From contig NZ_CP045740.1 of NCBI RefSeq assembly GCF_009650765.1, positions 1,860,001-1,924,000 of the forward strand: 64,000 nucleotides of DNA, in the 5' to 3' direction. This stretch comes from Streptomyces sp. SUK 48 (lineage in GTDB: Bacteria; Actinomycetota; Actinomycetes; Streptomycetales; Streptomycetaceae). A model generated the notes under the pieces. The model was not told where the DNA came from and did not search any database. It worked only from the letters and a program-made list of their open reading frames with translations. How positions within the stretch are numbered: the stretch's first letter is position 1; the number at the start of each line of letters is the position of its first letter. A program made the position numbers and the translations under genes. Shown here one piece after another: positions 27,440 to 36,276 of this stretch.

Positions 27440-27648
27440 GAACCGGCTCTCTTCTTCGTCTTGGGTTCTGCGGATCTGAGCCAATCCGTGTGCGGCGGGC
27501 CCGGCTCGTTCCTGTCGTGTTGACGTGGAGTGGAGTCAGTACACCGCCGTGTGCTCCGACGGGGTCAGTCACTGAAACCATGAAGGAGTTCGCTGGCCAG
27601 GGGAAGCATCTTGTAGATTCGTATGAACGGAGGACATCGGTAACCTCT

Positions 27649-27668
27649 CCGTTTTCCCGAGGAAACGG
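27649..27668. promoter_or_regulatory. candidate operator between xdh operon and pucR
   Basis: CCGTTTTCCCGAGGAAACGG is an imperfect 20-base palindrome with outer arms CCGTTT/AAACGG in the 295-base divergent gap. It is the clearest symmetry there and is placed to control one or both transcripts, perhaps for PucR. Confidence 0.4.
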
Positions 27669-27734
27669 CCACTCCCCCGTCACCCTCCGGAGATCCATCG
27701 TAGGTTTCGAGACACAGAAACGGCGGCAACTGAG

Positions 27735-29417
27735 ATGCGGCTGCGCGCACTGCTGGACACCGACGCGCTGGGCCTGCTGCTGCTCGGCGGCGAGGACGAG
27801 CTGGACCGCTCGGTGCGCGGTGTGATGACGACCGACCTGCGGGACCCGAGCCGCTACCTCTCCGGCGGCGAGCTGGTGCTGACGGGTCTGGCCTGGCGGC
27901 GGGACGAGGCGGACTCCGAGCCGTTCGTGCGCCTGCTGGTGCAGGCCGGGGTGGCGGCCCTCGCGGCGGGCACCGCCGAGCTGGGCGGGGTGCCGGAGGA
28001 CCTGATCGCGGCCTGCGCCCAGCACCGGCTGCCGCTGCTCGCGGTGGACGAGTCGGTGGCGTTCGCGACGGTCACCGAGCATGTCGTACGACAGGTGTCC
28101 GGCGAGCGCGCCGGGGACCTGGCCGCCGTGGTGGACCGGCACCGCCGGATGATGACCTCGGGACCGGCGGGCGGCGGCCCCGATGTGGTGCTCGACCTGC
28201 TCGGCACCGACCTGGACCTGCGCGCCTGGGTGCTCTCCCCCACCGGCCGGCTGATCGCCGGCTCCAAGGTGGCGGGCCCCGAGCTGCCCCCCGGGACCTG
28301 CGCCCGGCTGGCCGCCGAGCAGCTGGCCGCCACCCGCACCGGCCGGCGCGGCCCGCACCGGGTCCTGCTGGACGGTACGACGTACTCGCTCTTCCCCATC
28401 CGCTCCTCGGGGCGCACCCCGGGCGGCGCGCGCGATGTGCGCGAGACGGTGCTGTCGGACTGGCTGCTGGCCGTGGAGGCGGACGCGAGCGACTGGGACG
28501 GGCAGCGGATGGACCTGCTCCAGGGCGTCACCCAGCTGATCTCGGTGGAGCGCGACCGCCGGGAGGCGGCCCGTACGGTACGGCGCCGGCTCGCCCAGGA
28601 GGTCCTGGAGCTGGTGCAGACGGGCGCGGCGCCCGCCGAGATCGCGGCCCGGCTGCGGGTGGCCGCGCCGGTGCTGCTGCCCGGCCTCGGCGCGGCCCCG
28701 CACTGGCAGGTCGTGGTGGCCCGGGTGGAGTGGGAGGGCGAGGAGATCGAGGGCGGCCCGGTGGCCCAGTCGCTGCTGGAGGAGGTGCTGGTCGATCCGC
28801 TGGCGACCGGCCCCGAGCCGGCCGACCGCATCGCTGTCGCGCACACCGGGGACGAGGCGGTGGCGCTGGTGCCGCTGCCCGCCGTACCGGCCGTCGCCGC
28901 GGACCGCGAGGGGGCGGAGACCGGGCTGCTCGCCGACGCGCTGCTCCAGGTGGTGCGCGAGCCGCTGTCGGCGGGCCTGGACGGGGACGGGCGGCTCACG
29001 CTCGGCGTCAGCGCGGCCGTGCACTCGGCGGAGGGCCTGCGCGGCGCCCTGGAGGAGGCACGGCACGCCCGCCGGGTGGCGGCGGCCCGGCCCGGCCGGG
29101 TCTGCGCGGCCGGGCACCAGGAGCTGGCCAGCCATGTGCTGCTGCTGCCGTTCGTCCCGGACGATGTGCGCCGCGCCTTCACGGCCCGGCTGCTCGACCC
29201 GCTGACGGACTACGACCGCCGGCACCGCGCGGAGCTGATACCGACCCTGGAGGCGTTCCTCGACTGCGACGGCTCCTGGACCCGCTGCGCCACCCGGCTG
29301 CACCTGCACGTCAACACGCTGCGCTACCGCGTCGGGCGGATCGAGCAGTTGACGGGACGGGACCTGTCGCGCCTGGAGGACAAGCTCGATTTCTTCCTGG
29401 CGCTGCGCATGAGCTGA
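27735..29417 (+). CDS. PucR family transcriptional regulator of purine catabolism
   Basis: This 560-residue regulator has an N-terminal PucR domain (LRALLDTDALGLLLLGGEDELDRSVRGVMTTDL...), a central GGDEF-like CdaR region, and a C-terminal HTH_30 helix-turn-helix (LEAFLDCDGSWTRCATRLHLHVNTLRYRVGRIEQLTG). In Bacillus, PucR controls purine degradation genes in response to allantoin-type signals. Its divergent placement against the xanthine dehydrogenase operon gives it the same target here. The ribosome site before the ATG is weak. Conserved length and domain order make the call firm; the effector is inferred. Confidence 0.92.
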   Translation: MRLRALLDTDALGLLLLGGEDELDRSVRGVMTTDLRDPSRYLSGGELVLTGLAWRRDEADSEPFVRLLVQAGVAALAAGTAELGGVPEDLIAACAQHRLPLLAVDESVAFATVTEHVVRQVSGERAGDLAAVVDRHRRMMTSGPAGGGPDVVLDLLGTDLDLRAWVLSPTGRLIAGSKVAGPELPPGTCARLAAEQLAATRTGRRGPHRVLLDGTTYSLFPIRSSGRTPGGARDVRETVLSDWLLAVEADASDWDGQRMDLLQGVTQLISVERDRREAARTVRRRLAQEVLELVQTGAAPAEIAARLRVAAPVLLPGLGAAPHWQVVVARVEWEGEEIEGGPVAQSLLEEVLVDPLATGPEPADRIAVAHTGDEAVALVPLPAVPAVAADREGAETGLLADALLQVVREPLSAGLDGDGRLTLGVSAAVHSAEGLRGALEEARHARRVAAARPGRVCAAGHQELASHVLLLPFVPDDVRRAFTARLLDPLTDYDRRHRAELIPTLEAFLDCDGSWTRCATRLHLHVNTLRYRVGRIEQLTGRDLSRLEDKLDFFLALRMS

Positions 29418-29468
29418 GCCGCGCGGGGCGAAACGGACGAACCGCGTCCGCGCCGCGCCCCCACGACT

Positions 29469-29522
29469 TTGTGAAATCTTTCACCCACCCCCTTGGCCAG
29501 GTGTGGCGATCGGTGCTGGAAT
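29469..29522 (+). promoter_or_regulatory. Rex-like box and promoter of the TPR gene
   Basis: TTGTGAA-ATCT-TTCAC (29469-29484) matches the Rex operator consensus TTGTGAAnnnnTTCACAA except for its last two bases, and contains a perfect GTGAAA-TC-TTTCAC palindrome. Directly downstream, TTGGCC (29493-29498) and TGGAAT (29517-29522) at 18-base spacing form a plausible promoter. Rex is the NADH/NAD-responsive repressor of Streptomyces. Confidence 0.45.
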
Positions 29523-29567
29523 GCCGCCACCACTCAACAGCCCGATGGTGTGCCTGGGGAGGTCAAC

Positions 29568-30350
29568 GTGGCGTATACCGCCATGTCTGGGAACGGAACG
29601 ACCGCCGGTGACGATCCTCTCCAGACCGCGGTATGGCGGTTGCGCTCGCGGGCCTGCTGGGCCGACGCCGCGGCCCTGCTGCCACCGGACACGCCGGGCA
29701 CCGCGCTGCAACGGGCGATGCTGCTGGTGGAGCGCTGCCTGTACACGGAGGGCGGCTGGGCGGACGCGGAGGACGCGCTGCGTACGGCGGAGGCGCTCGC
29801 GCACACCGACGAGGAGCGCGGCGCGGCCGCGTGCGAGCGCGGACAGCTCGCGTACGCCGCGACGCTGCACGGCGTCCGGGACCGGGTGGACGAGGCGCGG
29901 GCCGCGCTGGGGCGGGCGGCGGCGCTGATCCCGCCGGGGGCGGCGGGGCGGTCGCTGCTGGACTTCCGGCGGGGGCTGCTCGCGGAGAACCTGTCCCGCT
30001 CCCCGCAGGCGGCGCGCGCCGCGTACCGCCGGGCGCACGCCGGCGCGACCGCGCACGCCGATCCGCTGCTGCTGTCGTTCACCTGGCGTCATCTCGCCGG
30101 ACTCGCCCTGCGGGACGGGGAGTTGGCGGAGGCACGGCACGGTTTCGCCGAGTCCCTGCGCATCCGGGAGGAGCTGGGCTACCTCGTGGGTACGGCGCCC
30201 GCGCTGGTGTCCCTGGCGGACACGGAGGACGAGCCGGCGGCGACCCGGCTGCGGGACGAGGCACGGCGGCTGTTCCGCCTCCTGGGGGGCGTGCCGACCT
30301 GGCTGGCGGCTCAGCTCGCGCCCCCGGCGGCGGGGCCGGCCACGGCGTGA
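29568..30350 (+). CDS. TPR-like helical repeat protein
   Basis: This soluble 260-residue protein is built of Ala/Leu/Arg-rich helix pairs that resemble tetratricopeptide repeats (ADAEDALRTAEALAHTDEERGAAACERGQLAYAATLHGV; DPLLLSFTWRHLAGLALRDGELAEARHGFAESLRIREELG). No catalytic motif is visible. The GTG at 29568 is preceded by GGGGAGG (29556-29562); an ATG at 29583 is possible. Expression may follow redox state through the Rex-like box upstream. It is likely a scaffold or regulatory partner, but no partner can be named. Confidence 0.65.
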   Translation: MAYTAMSGNGTTAGDDPLQTAVWRLRSRACWADAAALLPPDTPGTALQRAMLLVERCLYTEGGWADAEDALRTAEALAHTDEERGAAACERGQLAYAATLHGVRDRVDEARAALGRAAALIPPGAAGRSLLDFRRGLLAENLSRSPQAARAAYRRAHAGATAHADPLLLSFTWRHLAGLALRDGELAEARHGFAESLRIREELGYLVGTAPALVSLADTEDEPAATRLRDEARRLFRLLGGVPTWLAAQLAPPAAGPATA

Positions 30351-30360
30351 GCGGGGGCGT

Positions 30361-30415
30361 GGAAGCGCGGGGGCGTGGGGGCGGGCGAGAGGGGCGCGGG
30401 AAGCGCGGGGGCGTG
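30361..30415. repeat. 17-bp direct repeat in G-rich intergenic DNA
   Basis: GGAAGCGCGGGGGCGTG occurs at 30361-30377 and 30399-30415, 38 bases apart, in very G-rich sequence after the TPR gene. It is followed by a small hairpin, CTCAG-AAGGAA-CTGAG (30417-30432), possibly a terminator. Confidence 0.6.
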
Positions 30416-30486
30416 CTCAGAAGGAACTGAGAGACGGCTGTGCCAGGGTGACGCGCCCCGAGCCCCCCACTTCAGGAGCGCGTCGC

Positions 30487-31020
30487 ATGACCCTCGTCAA
30501 CGGGCTTCCGGCCCATGTCCTGCTCGTCCACCTCGTCGTGGTGCTGGTGCCGCTGACCGCCATCGCGCTGGTCGCCGCGGCGGTGTGGCCGCGGGCCGCG
30601 CGCCGGCTCGGCGTCCTGCTGCCCGCGCTGGGCCTCGTGTCCCTGGTCAGCGTGCCGCTCACGACGAACGCCGGTGAATGGCTGGAGCGGCATGTCGACG
30701 ACGACCCGCTCGTGCGCCGGCACACCGAGCTGGGCGACGGGCTGCTGCCGTGGGCGCTGGGGCTGTGCGCGCTGGCGGTGGTGGTGTGGTGGGCGGGGCG
30801 CGCGCCGCGCCGCGCGGCGGACCCGGCCCAGGGCGCGGAGCGCGTCGGCTCGCGCTGGTCGGCGCTGCCGGTGCGGATCGTCCTCGGGCTGCTGTCCGTG
30901 GTCGTCGCGGTGGGGGCGGTGGTGGATGTGTACCGGATCGGCGACTCGGGGGCGCGGGCGGCGTGGCACGACGGGTTCTCGAAGTCGGCGCACGCTGAGC
31001 ATGGCGGCGACGGTTCCTGA
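30487..31020 (+). CDS. DUF2231-type integral membrane protein
   Basis: This is a 177-residue membrane protein with four hydrophobic helices: about 9-30, 38-55, 82-100 and 130-150. It starts with a conserved-looking PAHVLLVHLVVVLVPLTAIALVAAAVWPRA segment, as in the DUF2231 family, whose His residues suggest a possible heme or metal link. The ATG at 30487 has AGGAG eight bases upstream, which fixes the start better than the longer frame at 30448. It stands alone, convergent with the GntR regulator. The biochemical role of this family is not known to me. Confidence 0.75.
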   Translation: MTLVNGLPAHVLLVHLVVVLVPLTAIALVAAAVWPRAARRLGVLLPALGLVSLVSVPLTTNAGEWLERHVDDDPLVRRHTELGDGLLPWALGLCALAVVVWWAGRAPRRAADPAQGAERVGSRWSALPVRIVLGLLSVVVAVGAVVDVYRIGDSGARAAWHDGFSKSAHAEHGGDGS

Positions 31021-31108
31021 GGCGCCCAGAGGGAGCGCGGAAAACCGCGCGACGGGCCGCGGCGGACCCGCGCCCGGGCAGGACCGCCCGGACCCGTTCC
31101 GGCTTCGT

Positions 31109-31822
31109 TCAGGCCGCGCCGGTGAAGTGTTCCGCCACCAGCTCCCGCACCACGTCGAGGTCCCGGGCGACCAGGGCCTCCAGCAGGGAGACGTGTTCCG
31201 CCGCGTCCGCGACCAGGTCCGCGCGGGCGTGCCGGACCGGACCGCCGGCCAGGGGCCACTGGGCGCGGCGGTGGAGGTCGCAGGCGATGCGGACCAGTTC
31301 CTCGTTGCCGGAGTAGGCCAGCATCGCGCGGTGGAAGGCGCGGTCGGACTCGGCGTACGTCGCGGGGCAGCCGGACGCCGCCGCGCGGACCGTGTCCTCG
31401 GCGAGCGGCCGCAGCTCGGCCCAGCGCGCGGCCGGGACCGTACGCGCGAGCCGCAGCATCACCGGGACCTCCAGCAGCTCCCGTACCTCCGCCAGCTCGG
31501 CCAGCTCCCGCGCGCCCCGTTCGAGCACCCGGAACCCGCGGTTGGGCACCACCTCGACGGCGCCCTCCAGGGCCAGCTGCTGCATCGCCTCGCGCACGGG
31601 CGTCGCCGAGACCCCGAAGCGGTCCCCGAGCACCGGCGCCGAGTACACCTCGCCCGGCTTCAGCTCGCCCGCGACCAGCGCCGTGCGCAGGGCCTCCAGG
31701 ACCTGCCCGCGCACCGAGGCCCGCTGTATCACGGGCCGCTCGCCCGCGGGCCGGCGCGGACCCGGAACCAGTCCCTCACCGTGCGTGTACGCCGCCGCGG
31801 GGCCCTGCGCGCCCTGCCTCAC
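31109..31822 (-). CDS. GntR family transcriptional regulator (FCD domain, FadR-type)
   Basis: This 237-residue repressor-type regulator has a winged helix-turn-helix (about 36-98: VRGQVLEALRTALVAGELKPGEVYSAPVLGDRFGVSATPVREAMQQLALEGAVEVVPNRGFRV) and a C-terminal all-helical FCD ligand domain (about 105-235) with metal-binding His candidates (AFHRAML, AEHVSLLEAL, AEHFTG). The start is GTG with AGGAGGA close upstream. FCD regulators usually sense small carboxylic acids. A perfect palindrome lies 74 bases upstream and may be its own operator. No catabolic target gene is adjacent. Confidence 0.9.
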   Translation of the reverse strand: MRQGAQGPAAAYTHGEGLVPGPRRPAGERPVIQRASVRGQVLEALRTALVAGELKPGEVYSAPVLGDRFGVSATPVREAMQQLALEGAVEVVPNRGFRVLERGARELAELAEVRELLEVPVMLRLARTVPAARWAELRPLAEDTVRAAASGCPATYAESDRAFHRAMLAYSGNEELVRIACDLHRRAQWPLAGGPVRHARADLVADAAEHVSLLEALVARDLDVVRELVAEHFTGAA

Positions 31823-32242
31823 GGGGTCCTCCTGGCGGCTTGTCGGTACTTGGGGTCATTAACGACGGGTTGTCGGTTGTTCGTCAAGCACCCTAGACGT
31901 ACCGAGCGGTACGTCAAACTCGATCGAGGTCGCTCCCCGGGGCCGATCGGGGCGAGCGGACCCCCGCGGTCCACTAAGATCAACTCGAATCGGGCCGCCG
32001 CGCACGGACAGGTGATTCACAACTTCCTCGGCGTTCGCAGGAACTTTCCGTTGAACCATCCGTACGGGTAGTCTTATTCGAACTCAACTCCCGCCCCTCA
32101 TGCGGCAGTTCGAGCAGATCGCCGTCCCCGGGCATCCCCTCGCACCCTCTTGGCGGCCTCTTGCCGCGAAACCCCCTGAGGGCCGCCCGGAGTGGGTCAA
32201 TATGGCGGGCGTTACGCCCTATCCCAATGCAAGGGACCCCTG
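31823..32242. promoter_or_regulatory. 420-bp gap with perfect palindrome between gntR-type and DUF2637 genes
   Basis: GACGTACCGAGCGGTACGTC at 31896-31915 is a perfect 9-2-9 palindrome just upstream of the GntR gene, a strong operator candidate. Near the DUF2637 gene, GGGCG-TTA-CGCCC (32207-32219) forms a second short palindrome about 24 bases before its ATG. The stretch between is moderately AT-rich and shows no gene. Confidence 0.55.
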
Positions 32243-33309
32243 ATGAGACTGACCGACATATCGCTGAACTGGCTGCTTCCGGGCGCCGTACTGCTCCTGG
32301 GCATGGTGGCGGCGGTAGCGGTGCTCGCGCGCGGAAAGCGCTCCTCCGGGGAGAACGCGAGTGCGGACGACTCCTGGGAGCGCAGCGAGGAGCGCCGGCG
32401 GCGCAAGGAGGCCATCTACGGCACCGCCTCCTACGTGCTGCTGTTCTGCTGTGCGGCGGTGGCGGCCGCCCTGTCCTTCCACGGCCTCGTCGGCTTCGGC
32501 GAGCAGAACCTCGGCCTGACCGACGGCTGGCAGTACCTGGTGCCCTTCGGCCTCGACGGCGCGGCCATGTTCTGCTCCGTCCTCGCGGTGCGCGAGGCCA
32601 GCCACGGTGACGCGGCCCTCGGCTCGCGCATCCTCGTATGGCTGTTCGCCGCGGCCGCCGCCTGGTTCAACTGGGTGCACGCGCCGCGCGGCGTCGACCA
32701 CGCGGGCGCCCCGCAGTTCTTCTCCGGCATGTCCCTGTCGGCGGCCGTCCTGTTCGACCGCGCGCTGAAGCAGACCCGCCGCGCCGCGCTGCGCGAGCAG
32801 GGCCTGGTGCCGCGCCCGCTGCCGCAGATCCGCATCGTGCGCTGGCTGCGCGCCCCCGCGAGACCTACCGGGCGTGGTCGCTGATGCTCCTGGAGGGCGT
32901 GCGCAGCCTGGACGAGGCGGTCGAGGAGGTCCGCGAGGACAACCGGCAGAAGGAGCAGTCGCGCCAGCGCAGGCGCGAGCAGGAGCGGATGGAGCGCGCC
33001 CAGCTCAAGGCGATCAGCCGGGGCCACGGCCGGTTCGTGAACCGGGTCGGCGGCCGGCAGGTCGAGGTGCAGGCGGTGGAGCGCGGCTCCTCGGGTGCCA
33101 CCTCCGCGGAGCCTGCCATAGCGACCGCGGAACAGCTGCCGGTGCCCTCGCGTCCCTCCCTCCAGCCGGTCCGCAAAGGGTCTGAGCCCCTGGCCAAAGG
33201 GTCCGAGCCGGTGACCGTCGACCTCACCGCCGAGGACGACACCATGGCCCTGCCCCGGCTGGACTCCCTGGAGCGCAAGCTCAAGGAGATGGAGCAGCAG
33301 TTCGGCTAG
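32243..33309 (+). pseudogene. DUF2637 membrane protein gene interrupted by a one-base frameshift
   Basis: From the ATG at 32243 (AAGGGA upstream) the frame encodes a DUF2637 protein with about four hydrophobic segments, such as WLLPGAVLLLGMVAAVAVLA and ASYVLLFCCAAVAAALSF. It continues to IRIVRWLRAP and then hits a stop at 32882-32884. The next frame continues the expected sequence without loss (RETYRAWSLMLLEGVRSLDEAVEEVRED...) to a coiled-coil Lys/Glu-rich end at 33309. Adding one C to the five-C run at 32853-32857 restores a single protein of about 355 residues. Either a real recent frameshift or a homopolymer sequencing error is possible. DUF2637 proteins are common on actinomycete chromosomes and conjugative elements; their function is unknown. 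Confidence 0.85.
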
Positions 33310-33339
33310 GAGTGTCCGGACGTCAGATGACCGGACCGC

Positions 33340-33382
33340 ATGGGCCGGGGGCGCGACCGCACGGGTCGCGCCCCCGGCCCAT
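33340..33382. terminator. strong hairpin between convergent genes
   Basis: Perfect 19-base arms (33340-33358 and 33364-33382, beginning ATGGGCCGGGGG) enclose a five-base loop GCACG. It lies between the convergent DUF2637 and ATP-binding protein genes and can stop both transcripts. No U-tract is present. Confidence 0.7.
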
Positions 33383-33411
33383 GTCCGTCCCCGGCCCCCG
33401 GCCCTCGCCGC

Positions 33412-34179
33412 TCACGCTGCCTCGGCGCCCAGTTCGAACCACACCGACTTGCCGACCCCGTGCGGCCGTACGCCCCAGGCGTCCGCGAGCGACTCCACCA
33501 GGACCATGCCCCGGCCGTGGGTGTCGTCGTCCGGGTCCGGGGTGCGCACCTGGGGTCTTCGGGGCACGAAGTCCCGTACCTCCACCCGGAGTCCGCCCGG
33601 TGCCACGACCGCGGTGAGCACGGCGTCGTCGTCGGTGTGCACGAGCGCGTTGGTGACCAGCTCGCTGGTGAGCAGCTCGGCGATCTCCGAGCGCCCCGGC
33701 TTGCCCCAGTCCCGCAGCAGCTCGCGCAGCTCCCGGCGGGCCTCGGGCACGGAGTGCAGATCCGCCCGCCCGAGCCTGCGCCACAGCCGCTGCGGCGGCT
33801 CCACGACCCGGCCGCGCCCGCCGGGCCGGTCCCGTCCGTCACGCCCGTCGTGTCCGTCACGACCGTCGCGTGCCTCCGGCCCGTCCCGTAAGGAATCGTC
33901 GACGGGAACCCGCACCAGGCACCCCGGTGGCTCCCCGGTGGCCTGCGCGGACCGCGGCTCGCCGACGGCCTGCACGCGCCGTGGCTCCGCCACGGTCCGC
34001 ACGCCGCCCGCCATCTCCCGGACGCCGCCCGGAACTTCCCCCGGGGTCTCCCCCGTGCCGTCCCCCGGTTCCGCGGAGGGGGTCCCGGTGGTCACGGGAC
34101 CGCCTCCTCGTGCCTGCCTCTTCATGGCCCCCGCCCGCACGCCGCTCGAACCCTGCCCCTCCTGCTCGAACACGTTCAC
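33412..34179 (-). CDS. ATP-binding protein, anti-sigma-factor-like HATPase_c
   Basis: This 255-residue protein has a long disordered, Gly/Glu/Arg-rich N-terminus (about 1-130, with GRDGHDGRDGRD repeats) and a C-terminal GHKL ATPase domain of the RsbW/SpoIIAB type. The N-box Asn177 is in ELLTSELVTNALVHT, followed by Asp203 (VEVRDF) and the G-box HGRGMVLVESLADAWG. Such proteins act as serine kinase/anti-sigma switch proteins. The GTG at 34179 is one choice; the frame stays open to 34266 and internal starts near the ATPase domain are also possible. No sigma factor or antagonist gene is adjacent. Confidence 0.78.
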   Translation of the reverse strand: MNVFEQEGQGSSGVRAGAMKRQARGGGPVTTGTPSAEPGDGTGETPGEVPGGVREMAGGVRTVAEPRRVQAVGEPRSAQATGEPPGCLVRVPVDDSLRDGPEARDGRDGHDGRDGRDRPGGRGRVVEPPQRLWRRLGRADLHSVPEARRELRELLRDWGKPGRSEIAELLTSELVTNALVHTDDDAVLTAVVAPGGLRVEVRDFVPRRPQVRTPDPDDDTHGRGMVLVESLADAWGVRPHGVGKSVWFELGAEAA

Positions 34180-34428
34180 GGGGGGATGCTTGCCCAGTGG
34201 ACCAACGGCCAGTCCTGGCACCGGCCCGATGACCGGCGGTTCGGCCACCACCGGGGCCCGCCGCACCCGGGCGCGCGGCGGTCGCGGAAACTCGTGACGG
34301 CCCTCCGGGCGGCCCCCTGACGCCGCTGACGCCCCGTGACGACCGGACCGCCGCGTCCGGCACAGCCGGTCGGCAAGCCGTCACGGGCCGTGAAACTGGC
34401 CGAAATCAGCTCCCCGGACCGGGTGGTG

Positions 34429-36171
34429 TCAGGGCCGGGGCACGTTGCGCAGGTTGGAGCGGGCCATCTGGACCATGCGGCCGACCCCGCCGTCCAGCAC
34501 GACCTTGGAGGCGGACAGCGCGAACCCGGTGACCATCTCGGCGCTGATCTTCGGCGGGATGGACAGGGCGTTGGGATCGGTGACGATGTCCACCAGGGCC
34601 GGGCCCTTGTGCCGGAAGGCGTCCTTGAGCGCGCCGGCGAGCTGTTTGGGCTTCTCCACCCGCACCCCGTACGCCCCGCACGCGCGGGCCACCGCGGCGA
34701 AGTCCGGGTTGGCGTTGGCGGTGCCGTACGCGGGCAGTCCGGAGACCATCATCTCCAACTCGACCATGCCGAGCGAGGAGTTGTTGAACAGCACCACCTT
34801 GACCGGAAGATCCTGCTGCACCAGCGTGAGGAAGTCGCCCATCAGCATGGTGAATCCGCCGTCGCCGGACATCGACACCACCTGCCGGCGCCGGTCGGTG
34901 AACTGCGCGCCGATCGCCATGGGCAGCGCGTTGGCCATCGAGCCGTGCGAGAACGAACCGATGATCCTGCGGCGGCCGTTGGGCGAGATGTAGCGCGCCG
35001 CCCACACGTTGCACATGCCGGTGTCCACGGTGAACACCGCGTCGTCGTCGGCGATGTCGTCCAGGACCGCGGCCACGTACTCGGGATGGATCGGGACGTG
35101 CCGGTCGACCTTCCTGGTGTACGCCTTGACCACGCCCTCCAGCGCGTCGGCGTGCTTCTTCAGCATCCGGTCCAGGAAGCGCCGGCTGGTCTTCTCCCGC
35201 ACCCGCGGGATGAGGCAGCGCAGCGTCTCACGGGCGTCGCCCCACACGGCGAGGTCGAGCCGGGAGCGCCGGCCGAGCACCTCGGGCCGTACGTCGATCT
35301 GGGCGATCCGCACGTCGTCGGGCAGGAAGGCGTTGTACGGGAAGTCGGTGCCGAGCAGGATCAGCAGATCGCATTCGTGGGTGGCCTCGTAGGCGGCGCC
35401 GTAGCCGAGCAGTCCGCTCATCCCCACGTCGTACGGATTGTCGTACTGGATGAACTCCTTGCCGCGCAGGGCGTGTCCCACCGGGGCCTTGATCTTCTCG
35501 GCGAACCGCATGACCTCGGCGTGCGCCCCGGCCGTGCCGCTGCCGCAGAACAGCGTGACCTTGCCGGCCTTGTCGATCATCTGCACGAGGGCGTCGATCT
35601 CGGCGTCGCCGGGGCGGACGGTGGGCCGGGAGGTGACCAGGGCGCTCTGCGCGGCCTTCTCCGGGGCGGGTTCGGCGGCGATGTCGCCGGGCAGCGAGAC
35701 GACGCTGACCCCGCTCCGGCCGATCGCGTGCTGGATGGCGGTCTGCAGCAGCCGGGGCATCTGCTGGGGGCTGGAGATCAGCTCGCTGTAGTGGCTGCAC
35801 TCCTGGAAGAGCCGGTCGGGGTGGGTCTCCTGGAAGTAGCCGAGGCCGATCTCGCTGGAGGGGATCTGGGAGGCGAGGGCGAGCACCGGAGCCATGGAGC
35901 GGTGGGCGTCGTACAGGCCGTTGATGAGGTGCAGGTTGCCGGGGCCGCAGGAGCCGGCGCAGGCGGCCAGCTTCCCGGTGATCTGGGCCTCGGCGCCGGC
36001 CGCGAAGGCGGCGGTCTCCTCATGGCGGACATGCACCCAGTCGATGCGGGAGTGACGGCGGACGGCGTCCACGACCGGGTTGAGGCTGTCGCCGACGACG
36101 CCGTAGAGGCGGCGCACGCCGGCGCGGACGAGGATGTCGACGAACTGCTCGGCTACGTTCTGCTTGGCCAT
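34429..36171 (-). CDS. poxB: pyruvate dehydrogenase (quinone)/pyruvate oxidase-like TPP enzyme
   Basis: This is a 580-residue thiamine-diphosphate enzyme of the PoxB type, which decarboxylates pyruvate to acetate and CO2 with FAD and passes electrons to membrane quinone. The N-terminal Pyr domain holds the catalytic Glu in HEETAAFAAGAEA. The middle is the FAD-binding domain. The C-terminal PP domain has the TPP motif GDGGFTMLMGDFLTLVQQ...VVLFNNSS. Length and order match E. coli PoxB. The ATG (MAKQNVAEQFVDILVRAGVRRLYG) lies at 36171. It appears monocistronic. Acetate formed could be reclaimed by an acyl-CoA synthetase elsewhere in the window, which is only inference. Confidence 0.9.
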   Translation of the reverse strand: MAKQNVAEQFVDILVRAGVRRLYGVVGDSLNPVVDAVRRHSRIDWVHVRHEETAAFAAGAEAQITGKLAACAGSCGPGNLHLINGLYDAHRSMAPVLALASQIPSSEIGLGYFQETHPDRLFQECSHYSELISSPQQMPRLLQTAIQHAIGRSGVSVVSLPGDIAAEPAPEKAAQSALVTSRPTVRPGDAEIDALVQMIDKAGKVTLFCGSGTAGAHAEVMRFAEKIKAPVGHALRGKEFIQYDNPYDVGMSGLLGYGAAYEATHECDLLILLGTDFPYNAFLPDDVRIAQIDVRPEVLGRRSRLDLAVWGDARETLRCLIPRVREKTSRRFLDRMLKKHADALEGVVKAYTRKVDRHVPIHPEYVAAVLDDIADDDAVFTVDTGMCNVWAARYISPNGRRRIIGSFSHGSMANALPMAIGAQFTDRRRQVVSMSGDGGFTMLMGDFLTLVQQDLPVKVVLFNNSSLGMVELEMMVSGLPAYGTANANPDFAAVARACGAYGVRVEKPKQLAGALKDAFRHKGPALVDIVTDPNALSIPPKISAEMVTGFALSASKVVLDGGVGRMVQMARSNLRNVPRP

Positions 36172-36276
36172 GTTCTCTCGTCAGCCCCTTCCGGGGTCCG
36201 GGAGCCGTGCGAGGTCCCGGACCCGTCCCGGATCCGTGCGTGGTGCCCCGGTTCCATGGAGGCATACGAGGGGCGG

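Noticed and set aside
25977..29309. 1110-residue minus-strand frame ending in the Fe-S subunit
   Set aside because: Only the last 190 residues are a real protein; the rest reads antisense through pucR and across the FAD gene in the wrong frame.
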